Source: Nissolia schottii (lineage: Eukaryota; Streptophyta; Magnoliopsida; Fabales; Fabaceae). Taken from it: a stretch of 64,000 nucleotides of DNA. This document shows, in pieces, positions 13,544 through 23,899 of this stretch. The DNA lies in NCBI GenBank assembly GCA_003254905.1, contig QANU01013918.1, positions 455,471 through 519,470 on the forward strand, given 5' to 3'. The notes under the pieces were generated by a model. It made no database searches. It saw nothing but the letters and a program-made list of their open reading frames with translations, and was not told the origin of the DNA. The translations under genes and the position numbers were made by a program. Within the stretch, counting starts at the first letter, position 1. The number at the start of each line of letters is the position of its first letter.

Positions 13544-13564
13544 CAGCTCAGGAGGGATAGACAA
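13544..13564 (-). promoter_or_regulatory. 3' miR390 target site of TAS3 (cleavable)
   Basis: The plus strand reads AGCTCAGGAGGGATAG at 13545-13560, identical to miR390 positions 2-17. Position 1 and positions 18-21 do not pair. Pairing is complete across positions 10-11, so AGO7-guided cutting is expected between 13554 and 13553 of the minus-strand RNA. That cut sets the register of the 21-nt siRNAs produced upstream, toward higher coordinates. Confidence 0.93.
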
Positions 13565-13680
13565 GGAAGGAGAGTGCGAGTTGGGCGGGGATGGGGAAAG
13601 GCGCGCATCGAACTCTATATCAGTTGGTTCTGATATAGGGTCGTCCAAGGGGACGGAAGCAAAGAGAACAGACACGGCGC

Positions 13681-13701
13681 TAGGTCTTACAAGGTCAAGA
13701 A
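13681..13701 (-). ncRNA. tasiR-ARF unit 2 (about register D7)
   Basis: Read on the minus strand this begins TTCTTGACCTTGTAAGACC, the conserved tasiR-ARF sequence that targets ARF3/ARF4-type mRNAs. It lies 1 nt from the seventh 21-nt window (13680-13700) counted from the predicted cut in the 3' miR390 site. Confidence 0.93.
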
Positions 13702-13722
13702 AAGGTCTTACAAGGTCAAGAA
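13702..13722 (-). ncRNA. tasiR-ARF unit 1 (about register D8)
   Basis: An exactly adjacent second copy, also TTCTTGACCTTGTAAGACC at its 5' end; the two units differ only in the last base. It is 1 nt from the eighth 21-nt window (13701-13721). The tandem pair is the classic long-TAS3 layout, as at D7/D8 of Arabidopsis TAS3a. Confidence 0.93.
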
Positions 13723-13789
13723 GACAAAAGAGTGTGGTAGAATTAGATGAAGAAGGGGGGCGCGAAGGAAAGGAAATTATATGAATGTA

Positions 13790-13810
13790 AAGCTCAGGTA
13801 GGATAGCACC
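13790..13810 (-). promoter_or_regulatory. 5' miR390 site of TAS3 (binding, non-cleaving)
   Basis: On the plus strand this matches miR390 except at positions 10 and 11, giving an A:A mismatch and a G:U wobble exactly where AGO7 would cut. Position 19 is G:U with the GCGCC isoform and a perfect pair with the GCACC isoform. In known TAS3 RNAs the 5' site binds AGO7-miR390 without being cut and is required for RDR6 recruitment. The sequence fits that role. Confidence 0.92.
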
Positions 13811-13814
13811 GTGA

Positions 13815-14009
13815 TCAGAATGAAGCTGCTCCTGCTGCTGCAACTGCCGGCGCTGATGAGGTGTCAGCTCCAATTTCAGAGCCATCATCACTAATGGCTT
13901 CTTCCTTTAGGTCACAGCTCCCAATTCCGAAAGGGTTGACCATGGAGCCTATGCTTCTAGTCACATGCATGGGAAAGGCCTTATGGGGACCTGTATTATC
14001 ATGGATCAT
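13815..14009 (-). CDS. Short ORF in the TAS3 leader, ending at the miR390 site
   Basis: This ORF has 64 codons, starting MIHDNTGPHKAFPMHVTRS and ending in an alanine-rich APAVAAAGAASF tail. Its stop codon (13815-13817) lies 4 nt upstream of the 5' miR390 site. TAS3 RNAs of other plants are known to carry a short translated ORF that ends just before this site; ribosomes queue there against the AGO7-miR390-SGS3 complex. The peptide itself resembles nothing I recognise and is probably not conserved; the position of the stop is the feature that matters. Translation is inferred. Confidence 0.55.
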   Translation of the reverse strand: MIHDNTGPHKAFPMHVTRSIGSMVNPFGIGSCDLKEEAISDDGSEIGADTSSAPAVAAAGAASF

Positions 14010-14397
14010 GCTCTTTGTTAGTTCAGAGAATTAAGAAGAAATGGCAGGAACGGAAGGCAGCTTTTGATTATTTAGATTTAAAAAAAAAAGCAATTAAATA
14101 ATTAAAGAGAATAGCTTTTAATTATACAATAATAAAGTAAATAGTTCCGGTCACAGTATTATGATGATGATCATATATAGAAAAAAGCTAGAACAAAGAT
14201 ATGCCTTTTAAGATTTAACATGAATTACACATTGTAAAAAGGTTCGAAGAAAAACTGTTTAAGCTATGACCATATAATTATAATTATAAGATATTGTTAT
14301 AGAATTCTTCAACACTACTAATTAGTACCTTTAACAAACCCGCCTTTTGGTTTCATCTCCCCTTTTTTCTCCCTCCAAGAGATGAGAGAAAGAAGCT

Positions 14398-14426
<29 letters not shown>
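14398..14426. repeat. (GA)n microsatellite in the TAS3 5' leader
   Basis: An uninterrupted run of GA on the plus strand, hence CT in the TAS3 transcript leader. Such CT runs are common in plant 5' leaders. Confidence 0.9.
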
Positions 14427-14429
<3 letters not shown>

Positions 14430-14478
14430 TTTTTGTTATGGTAAGATAAGAGGGGAAGGGGGAGGAAATGCAGAGGTG

Positions 14479-14486
14479 TTTATATG
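14479..14486 (-). promoter_or_regulatory. TATA box of TAS3
   Basis: CATATAAA on the minus strand, within CTCCATATAAACACC, about 30 bp upstream of a pyrimidine-rich leader. It is the best TATA candidate upstream of the miR390 sites. The transcription start near 14450 is inferred from it. Confidence 0.6.
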
Positions 14487-14489
14487 GAG

Positions 14490-17400
14490 ATAAAAAGGTG
14501 AAGGGGAGGGAGGGTTGCATGAGGCCACCAGTGGGCTTTTTAGTGGGCCTCACAGGTCTAAGGCCCATAAAGATCTAGCTGGATCTGATGACATCATCAG
14601 GGCGGGCCCTGGGCGAGGGAGAAATGGATACAAAATAATAAAAAATTAGAACAATCATTTAAGTGCATTCATGCACTTATAAAAAAAATTAAAAAAAAAA
14701 TAAGTGCATGAAAACTAATTGGACTTGACACGGAACAGATCTGCGTTCCTTAATCATCACTATCTTAGTTCAAATTCATAGTAAGTTGGAAATGGAAAAA
14801 AGTTGTTTGGGAGACTTTTTCTCCCTACGTCTGAGTGTGGATCGAAGGATTACTCATCACTAGTAGATTGATGGTTACCTGGAAAAAAAAATCCCTGCAT
14901 AAATAATGCATTATTATAAGAAAAATAAAATAAAGATATCAATGTTGAAATTAACCTATTTTATATCAATTAAATCTCAAGAAAACAAGTTAAAATGGGA
15001 AGGCATATTGTTTCTTAACTAAATGTCGAGAGTTTGATTATCACCTTGAGCATGAAATAACTTTAAAATTCGTGATCAACATATATCCTTTTAAATGAGC
15101 ATATAATACGTTGAATAGAAAATATCATTGGAGATAAAAAAAAATGATAAATAAATACTTCATTCGATGATCATATAATTTTTATTTTAATTGTGTATCA
15201 AGATTATATGAATATTAACCCCAAAATGTTACTTTATAATTATAATTTACCTATCATAAAAGTATTTGATTTATTGAGTGGTAGTGTTCCAGAAATGGGC
15301 ATGTCCGTACAAGTGGAGGACGAAAGGGGTGTGTGTAGGCCATGTGGGTGGCCGTTGCTCGTGTGCATTCGCAAAACTCCCAATTTCCTGAGTCCAAGTT
15401 GGAAACTCAGCAAAGCAGATTGCTACTTGTAAAACCCCCTCCTTTTTTTTTGAAAGCACTTTAATTTGCCATTTGGACTAACTTCAATGGACTAATAATC
15501 CCACAATATGAAAACAAGGACCAAGACCCCAAGAAGGTCCCTTCACTGTGGTCACGCAGTATCCCAAGCTTACACATTGTTTTGAATTTGGCACAGGGAA
15601 AATTGATTGTTTGGAATAGATCCATTAACTCAAGAGAAACTTTAATTGTACGTCAAACAAGTGAATTCACCAATTAGATTCGTGCGTTGATGACTAGAGA
15701 TGTATATACTTATTATGAAAAAAAATGTTTTCTTTTTATTTGAAGATAATGATGATCAACCTTAAATTATGTGAGATGACTCGTGACTATCGAGAAATAT
15801 ATGTACGTTTATGAAATACATTTAATTTATATTTTAAAGATATTATTAATCATTAATTTTTTACTTTCTCTATTCTTATGTAATTGCTCACCTTTTCATT
15901 TTGGTATTTTTTACATAATTCTCCATTTCTTAAATCTAAATAACATTTATTATCTTTTTCCTTGTCTTTGAAGTTAATTTGAACTAATTGGAATATGGGG
16001 GGGGGGAGAGGGGGAGAGAATCTTGTATATTCATTGTCATCACTTAGTCCATTTGTTTAAATATCTTTATATATACTAAAAAATGGGGTGCCTTAACGGT
16101 ATATATAAAGAAAATAAAAATAGAATTCAAAATTGAAATAGGTAGTTTTATGTTTTTTAAGATGAGAGGGTATAATGGTGTAAAAGTTATGATCAAGTAA
16201 TTATTTTAACTCAACATTTTTATTAATAATAAAGATGCAAAATTCAAAAACCAAAATCTTGAATGCAAAATTGTAGTAATTATTTTTTTGACAATGCCCT
16301 TCCAACGAAGCTTCAAAGATCAAGTTTGCAATGATAGTAATAACAACCAAAGAACAAAGTGGTTGGGTTTTGAATATGACCGGCATGTGGATGGCATTTT
16401 GTACGTTGGTCGAATAATATTATCATGGTGGGTCAAATGTATTATTATTCCGTGAGATATAGACACATGAAGAATTGAATTACTAATTCATTTAATGATT
16501 CCCTCACAACATTGCTTTTATTATAAGATCCCATGTGTTGTTGTTTTGCAGTACTAGTTTTCCTTGGAGATTGGCACTGCTTGGATTATTAGTATGCATG
16601 TAAATGTGTTTATATTAATATGGGAACTCGCTTAGAAATAAAGCTACGCCCCCAATGAGTTACCCCCAAAAGAGGGAACATAAAAACGTGTATTTGCACA
16701 AAATGATGGGTGAAGGGAACAAGGAATCTTAGGTGACCGAAAGAAAAATATATGCTAAAAAACCAATAGGCGAGACTTCTAAATACTCGAGGAAAGTAAT
16801 TAGAGGGGAAATTGTTTTGATGTTAAAAGAACAAAACTTTTTTTTTTACTATTAAATTTTTAACACATTAGTATTGTAACTTATAATATTAATTCACTTT
16901 GAGCAAATAAGCATGTCTCCTAATAAGGGTTATAAATGAAGATGGCATGTGAAAAAAATGGACTAAAATTTAAATTTTTCTTAAGATTGATAATATCAAT
17001 CAAATTCGCTTGCAAATTAAGAAAAATATCAAATTTGTTTTGAGAATGTTAAAAGTTAATTAAATTAATTTTTTAAGTCAAATTAGTCATTATAAAATAC
17101 TAATTTAATTAATTTTCACCAATTTAATACTTATCATAATTTAGTAACAAGGACGGGGTGATCAATTTTTGAAAGAAATTTAAATGTTTACCATATCAAA
17201 ATGTTTCTCCAGCATCACGGTCTCCAAAGTTACATGGTCAAACAAGTTATACAAAGTCACACCCTCCCCAATTCCTTGGCCTTCTAACTTAATAATTAAA
17301 TAAAGTTTTTTTTTTTGGGTGGTATATCATGGCATGAGTATGATATTTTAATTTCTCACTCTCACAAAAACTGGACACAGTACTTTTTGGGAGTGAGCTC

Positions 17401-18320
17401 TGTTTGTTGGTAGTAGCAGTGAATTAATTAGTGCATAGGATTTTATAGGTACTTATGTATTGACCAAAAGTCATTGTACCCCATGTTCGGGTCAAGTATC
17501 CCCACAGCTGCTACTCTTCCCTTTTGCTCGCCAAAAATGTTAGTCATATACAATGCATAGACACTCAAGAAAATTGTTAGAGGGACCAAAGAGTTTATCA
17601 TGTAAATTAGATAATGATGACTAAATCAAAATTAATTACACATTAGATATGTAAAGTTTAAAGCAATCATTAACAAACATAAGTCTAAGGCAGTCTAGCA
17701 TGATGCATAACTTACATGGTGAATAGATTCTCTTGACTTGTGTTATATAAACTTGCATTTACACAATATTGTTTGTTTTGAAAAAATTTGAGAGGAAAGA
17801 AAAAAAGAGAAATATTTTTTTTTCTTTATTGGATGAGAGACGGAATTGAAGAGGAGTTTTAAATTATGTGAGATCTGCCATAGAAGTTTTCTCTCCAACG
17901 TAGAGAAGAAAATGGAAGGGACATCTTTCAATGCATAGAAATTATATAATTAATTATATTTACTTTTATATAGGTAAAAGATAAGGGTATATAAATCATT
18001 TTATGAAATTATATTTTCTTTTTTCTCATTTTTTCTTTCTTTCTTTTCTACACAACCAAGCAATAAGAAGGAAAACACATTTTTCTCTTATTTTCTCTTC
18101 TCCTCATTTTCTTTCCTTTCATTTCCTCTTATTTTCTTTCATCATGCAAGCAAAGATATTGTAGCAATTCATATATTATCTACCATTAAATAAGATTTGT
18201 ATGATATAATATCTAATAATAAATAGAATATGAGTCAACACTATACCTCATATCAAATGAGTACAAATAAATGAGTAAAATTTCTATTAAAAAGACGGAG
18301 GTTAAACTCTAAGATCTAGC
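14490..18320. other. Intergenic AT-rich DNA, no gene seen
   Basis: The first part (to about 15 kb) is the TAS3 promoter side. The remainder has no supportable gene, only short open frames in low-complexity sequence, including a G/GA-rich run near 15999-16019 and T/A-rich tracts. Confidence 0.55.
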
Positions 18321-18326
18321 TTTGCA

Positions 18327-19995
18327 TGTAGGCATGTAGTCACCATTGTCTAAATAAGTGTTTGAGAGAAACGGAATAGGAAAATATATTTGAATATGTT
18401 CAGTGTATTATGTTGTGTTTTGTATAAGAAGTGTGAGCCTATTTATAGGCTTAGAGCTGAATCAATGCATAATGTCAAAAATCAATATAAGGAGATACGA
18501 TATCAATTTCAGGAGATACAATATAATCAAATCAATCTAAATATGTTAACATTTCCCCTCAAACTCAAGTAAGTGTTGTCGAAACCAACTTGAGTACAGA
18601 AACAACTAGGATGATAGGCCTTAGTGAGCAGGTTAGGTAGATCAAGAGTCCCAATGGTGATGAGTTGTGGATCACCATCAATAATGTGTTGGCAAAATAA
18701 AGTGGCAATCAATCTCAATATGTTTGGTGCATTCAAGAAAGACATCATTGTGAAAAATCAATATAACAATCTGGTTATCACAGTAAAGATCAGTAGGACA
18801 GGATTGAGATATGTCGAAATCATCAAGAAGCTAACATATCCAAAGGAGTTCAAAAGTAGTGTTGGCAAGAGCTTAATTGATACTCAACACCAGTACTAGA
18901 ATGAGCAGTCAAGGTTTGTTTTTTGTTGCACCATAAGATAAGAGAGTCACCAAGAAAAATGCAGTAGCTAGTGGTAGAGCGACGATCAGTGGGATCGCCA
19001 TCCTAATTAGCATCAGAATAAGCTCGAAAGATCAATGAAGAATGGGCAGAGAAGTGAATTCCATGAAATAATGTCTCTTTGACATATTAGAGAATATGGA
19101 GAATTGTTGCATAATGGGTAGATCATGAAACAGTCATAATTTGGCTGACCAAGTGTACATCATTAGAAAAGTCAGAGTGAGTGACAGTCAAATAGGTCAG
19201 ACTTCCAACCAATTATATATAAAAAGTAGTGTTATCAAGAACGGTACCATCTGTGGGTGTAAAATGTGCATTAGGCTTGAGAGGGGTGGATTTCATGCGA
19301 CTATCTGTAAGACTGTCTCTGGAAATAAGATCGGAGGCATACTTTGCTCGTGATAAACAAATTCCATCAATGGATGTAATAACTTCAAGACTCAGAAAGT
19401 AGCTAAGAGGGGCAAGATCCTTCATTTCAAAGTTGCAGCTCAAGAATGCTTTAAGATCAGTAATACCTAAGGTGTCATCACAAGTAATGATCACGTTATC
19501 AACATAAAGTAAAAGTAACACAATGCCTTGATCAGTCCGAAAAATAAAAAGAGAAGAGTCATAAGGATTGGATTAGAGTCCAAGCTAATTGATAGTAGAA
19601 TTAAATTTGGAAAATCATGCCTGGGGAGCATGCTTAAGACCATACAAGGCCTTATGAAGAAGACATAGCTTATTTGGTGGACAAGTGTAACCCTCGGGAG
19701 GTTGCATATAGACTTCTTCCTTCAAGTCTCCATTAAGGAATAAATTATTCACATCCATTTGACTAATAGTCCACTTCTGAGTACCCACAATAGCAAGTAG
19801 AGCATGAAAAAAATTTGACACAACCAACATGGGCAAAAGTCTCCTCATAGTCTATACCATACTCCAGAGTAAAGCCCTTAGTAACCAAACGAGCTTTATA
19901 TCGTACAATAAAACCATCAAAATGAGTTTTAATCTTGTACACTCACTTGTATCCCACAAGTGTCTTATTAGAAGGGGGATCAACTATGTCCCAAG
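18327..19995 (-). mobile_element. Copia element fragment: RT, pol end, polypurine tract and 3' LTR
   Basis: A fossil Ty1/Copia retrotransposon piece. On the minus strand the reverse transcriptase lies at about 19990-19210 (SQMDVNNLFLNGDLKEEVY and LLLLYVDNVIITCDD, the YVDD-type box). The end of pol follows, then a polypurine tract (TTTGAGGGGAAA) and a 225-bp LTR at 18327-18551 (TGTTAACATA...CTACA, with TATA CCTATAAATAG). A related LTR copy in the same orientation lies at 25633-25836. The element is broken in several places, lacks its 5' half here, and is old. A better-kept relative of the same family lies at 42127-44100 on the plus strand. Confidence 0.88.
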
Positions 19996-20180
19996 TTACT
20001 ACTAGAAATAAGGGAATTATCATCAAAACATTACCGTCGAAAAATGATCCGACAGTATTACCGTCAAAAAACACAAAAAAATCTTACAGTAATGGTTTCT
20101 AAAATGAACAAGATTGATTTTGGTCACGATTACTGTCAGAAAACAAACCTCGATAGAAAAATCGACATAAACATGTAACT
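19996..20180. mobile_element. Possible CACTA-type transposon end
   Basis: The block begins ACTACTAGAAATAAGGG and repeats TTACCGTC and its complement GAC(A/G)GTA several times. These resemble the termini and subterminal repeats of plant En/Spm (CACTA) elements. It sits between two Copia-derived pieces. The other end was not found, so this is a suggestion. Confidence 0.35.
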
Positions 20181-20882
20181 ACGGATAGCAACCTAAGAGG
20201 GGGTGAATTAGGTTTCACTCGATTTTTATCGATTTTGGTTCTTTTGTGAAAGATTCTTAGATTTAGACCAATAACCAGCAATAATCAGAATGATTAAGAT
20301 TGATGATGCAGCGAAAATGTAAATTACTGAATGTAAAGAGTGTAAGGATAGAGAAAATCACACCAGAGATTTATCCTGGTTCACCTTCAACCACCGAAGG
20401 CTACGTCCAGTCCCCTGTAAACTGTGTTGTGTACAACCTCACAACCGAGACACTTACACAGACAACTTCAAGAGAATACAACCGTTCCCCTGGTTACACA
20501 ATGCCCTCACCGAACACTACGGTGATAATCAGAAACACACCGAACTCTACAGTATTTACAACCACAATTAACAAGTTGAAGAAGAACTGTACAATGGATT
20601 TTTACTCAATCCTAAACTCAGGGATGGATAATCCTGAATAGAGAGCACAAATGATATAACATTTAAGGCTCAAGGCTTTTCTGAGTTTTTGGATTGAAAA
20701 GGACTTTTTAAAAATTGATCAGAACTTGTAATTGATGATAAAAATTGTGGTTCTGGAGATGTGTTTTGTTCTGCATGAATTCCACTTTATATAGGCAGAG
20801 GTGCATGTTCATGAACCATTGCCATAGCATACAGATGCCAAACAACGTACTGTTTTGTGAAAAAAACACTCCAGTTCGAGCA

Positions 20883-21133
20883 TGTAATCGATTAACCAAG
20901 TGTGATAATCGATTACATACATAAACTTTTGCCAATTTTCAAATTCTGTGAGGTGGTAGTCGATTACCACAAGTGTGTAATCGATTACACACACAACAAA
21001 TGCCAAATTTGAAAATTTATCAGGTGGTAAACAATTAACTCGGGTTGGTAATCGATTACACTCATGGAAAATGACATATTTTCAAATTCTTTGAGTTGGT
21101 AATCGATTACAGCAAGTGGGTAATCGGTTACTC
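20883..21133. repeat. Cluster of palindromic TAATCGATTA words, first
   Basis: About eight copies of GTAATCGATTAC or close variants, five of them with the exact 10-bp TAATCGATTA core, at irregular spacing of about 20-60 bp. It lies on the 3' side of the extra ORF of the Copia element. Confidence 0.9.
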
Positions 21134-22695
21134 ATGCTGAAAATGTTTTCCAAGTGTTGCAAACCCTAGAGAAGTGTTGCTAAATGTTTTAGGGTTTTAG
21201 AAAACATGTTAGACTTGTTAGAATGTAAGCCTTATGAGCCAATAACCATGATATCAATAACAAGTGCTAACTATTAAACTCTAAGGTAAAAACACTTGAA
21301 CCTTCAATATGTTGAATGGTTGAGCTTTGCGGTTCTTCGATCGTGTCTTTGCCTTTTTCTGCTTTTTGTTGATGTTTGTTGTCGTCATCAAAACCTAGCC
21401 ATCAAGGTCAGAGAAAGAATCTTCTTCACATTCTCCCCCTTTTTGATAATGACAAATCCATCTTTAAAGTTGAAGATCTTTGACAGTAGTGCTCCCCCTG
21501 TGTTTCGGACTATTTGGCCTGATTTGGTTTCTTTTGATTTCTCCCCCTATTTAAAACAGAATAAAGCAATACCAAACTATGCTCATTCTCCCCTTTTTTG
21601 ACATTATCAAAAAGAAGAAAAAGGACAACAGAGACAAATATCCAAAACAAATATATGTAGGGAACAATACATAAAAAATATAACACTTAATACACCAAAC
21701 AGATCAAACAAAAAAAATATTCAAGGAAATGTCACAAACCATAACATGTAAGCTAGTACGAAATAGAACTACAAAATAAAAATTTCACAAACCTAAGCTA
21801 TTACAAAATAAAAACAACCAAAAGGAAATGTCTGACAAAAATTACAATATACTAAAAATAGAATGACATTCATGCGTCAGCGTCACTCGAAAAGTCGAGG
21901 TCATCAAGGTTAACGGTGGGAGGCGCTAACTCTTCCATTCTCTTGTAAAGGCGCTCGATTTCATTCTTGAAATCAGACTGCAGGAAATCCATATGACCAT
22001 CAATATGATCAAACCGAGCAGTATTTCCTGCCCGCATTTGGTAAAGTCGATCAAGGATCATCTGAAATGGTCGGTCAGGGCCAGAGGATGACTGAGGAAT
22101 GTCAGGGTCAGTAGAAGGGCCAGAGGTGGCTGAGGATGGAATGGGTGGAGTAGGATCTCGAGTGTCGGCCTTATGCTTGAAAACTCCACCCACATCCTGA
22201 TAGATACCCAACTTGGCCAGAATATCAATATCAATTTTCTGAGTCTTCACATCTACCGTCTCAGTAAATTCTCCAAAGACAGATACACCAAAGTTTTGAA
22301 ATATCTGAGATATAGCATGTGCATATGGCAAAGCCCCAGCACGACTACATTGTTGTAGCATGTGTTGTTGCACCAGATATGCCCAGTTAATCTTTTCTTT
22401 GGTCTTTAGCCCATACAGGATTTGCAATTCCAGATCACTTATTTGTGCATGGTTTGAAATTTGAGGTAACAGAACATAACTCAGGAAATAATGAAGCAAC
22501 CTGTCGCAAACCTTAAGGGGACCAACCGGCAGAATATCTCGAGTACGGGCAGATTCTAATCTCTAACGCTTCTCCTGGAGTTGTGTCTCAGAAAACTGAC
22601 ACAAACTTTGATAGAATGTTTTTCTGTTGAAATTTGACCAGGGACACAGAATCTCTGCACTTAGCTTTCGCTCCTCATAGGGTATCCCCAGACAG

Positions 22696-22821
22696 TTCCC
22701 TAGGTCCTCCAGAGTCATTATAATGTCAACACCCTTGACTTGAGACACCAACTTGCCATTCCCTAGGTCCTCCAGAGTCATGATAATGTCAACACCCTTG
22801 ACTTGAGACACCAACTTGCCA
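22696..22821 (-). repeat. 63-bp in-frame tandem duplication in the extra Copia ORF
   Basis: Units 22696-22758 and 22759-22821 are near-identical. Each encodes 21 residues starting GKLVSQVKGVDIIM, repeated back to back without changing the frame. Confidence 0.9.
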
Positions 22822-23316
22822 TCAATATACTTGAGATTGCAATAGAAAACCTTGACCAGTTCAGGATAGTAGGGACCATGGAGGGAGACAAAATCCTCTA
22901 GTCCTTGAAACTCAAACAGAGATGGAAAATCTAAACCAGCAGAAGAGGAAGTGTTTAGAATACCATATTTCTGGGGCAAGGATGGGCCTCTCCAGAAAAT
23001 GTGAAAGAAATCGCTTCTTCTACTCCTCAGATCGTAGGAGCCGAGAGATATCAAGGGGATTCAAGCCAAAACCAACATTTTTGGTGCGAGCCCTCTTTGA
23101 TCCAGAAGCAACCATGGATGAGCAGAAGGAATGGGGTTCGGTTTTGAGTGTAGAGAAGAGAGAAATGAGTTTTTCTAGAGTGATGGAGGCAAGAACAATG
23201 CAAGGGATAGAGCAAACACACACTCACTAGCAAGAATCACAAGGAGTTTGTGAAAGATTTTGAAGAAAAATGAAGAACAAAGGAAGAAGAGAGCTTCGGT
23301 GGAGGAGAAGAACTGA

Positions 23317-23624
23317 AGTAATCGATTAGCACATTTGCAAAAATGAGCCAGGAAATATATATACAAAGCCTGTAATTGATTACACAACTAACATAATCGA
23401 TTACCAAGGCTGAAATTTTAAACATGTAATCGGTTACTCATGCTTTGTAATTGATTGCTTTAGAGAAATTTGGAGGGGTAATCGATTACCACGGGTTTGT
23501 AATCGATTACCAAGCCTTGCAATCGATTACTGGCTTAAGTAATCGATTACCTCATGCAGTTTTGTAACCGTTTATGCATTTTGTCTGCTTGTAATCGATT
23601 ACTGCCCTTGTGTAATCGATTACT
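23317..23624. repeat. Cluster of palindromic TAATCGATTA words, second
   Basis: About a dozen copies of GTAATCGATTAC or one- to two-base variants (GTAATTGATTAC, GTAATCGGTTAC) within roughly 310 bp, on the 5' side of the extra ORF of the Copia element. Confidence 0.9.
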
Positions 23625-23899
23625 TGCACCAAAATTCAAAAAATATTTAAAATTTAAATCTTTAAATACACATGACTATTATGTGCAATGCAAACACTTC
23701 AGAAAAACACACAAATGTCAAGCTATACAATCAATCAGAGACAGATAAACAGACAACCAATCATAGAAAGTTTAATATATATCTGTCTTATCTAAGATAC
23801 CTAATTCTCGTCTAATTTTATAAAACGGTTCTTTAGCCAAGGGTTTAGTTAAAATGTCGGCAAACTGATCATGTGTGGCTACAAAACCTAAAGTTACGA

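Larger units (their letters stand above)
13420..14447 (-). ncRNA. TAS3: TAS3 trans-acting siRNA precursor
   Basis: This non-coding RNA is cut by AGO7-miR390, copied by RDR6 with SGS3 and diced by DCL4 into 21-nt siRNAs. The tasiR-ARF species among them repress AUXIN RESPONSE FACTOR 3 and 4, setting leaf polarity, phase change and lateral root growth; all of that is family knowledge. The sequence shows the full two-hit layout on the minus strand: a 5' miR390 site (13790-13810) changed at the cleavage positions, two adjacent tasiR-ARF units (13681-13722), and a 3' miR390 site (13544-13564). A TATA box (about 14479-14486) and a CT-rich leader lie upstream, which sets the 5' end at about 14450. 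The AT-rich stretch of about 14013-14328 may be an intron (donor GTACTA, acceptor ACAAAG). Both transcript ends are inferred. The identity is secure; which TAS3 paralogue it is cannot be told from sequence alone. Confidence 0.93.

Noticed and set aside
13431-13784. 117-aa plus-strand open frame
   Set aside because: It lies antisense to TAS3; the two TRSRK/RLTRSR-like repeats in it are the tasiR-ARF units read on the wrong strand.
13548-13810. MIR390 precursor gene
   Set aside because: The miR390-like strings are 226 bp apart in direct orientation, with no complementary star strand. They are target complements flanking tasiR-ARF units.
13418-13891. 157-aa minus-strand open frame as a protein gene
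   Set aside because: It runs through both miR390 sites and the tasiR-ARF pair of TAS3, has no domain, and its composition reflects the non-coding RNA.
20883-23624. CRISPR-like array of TAATCGATTAC repeats
   Set aside because: Irregular spacing, variable short words and eukaryotic retrotransposon context; no cas genes.
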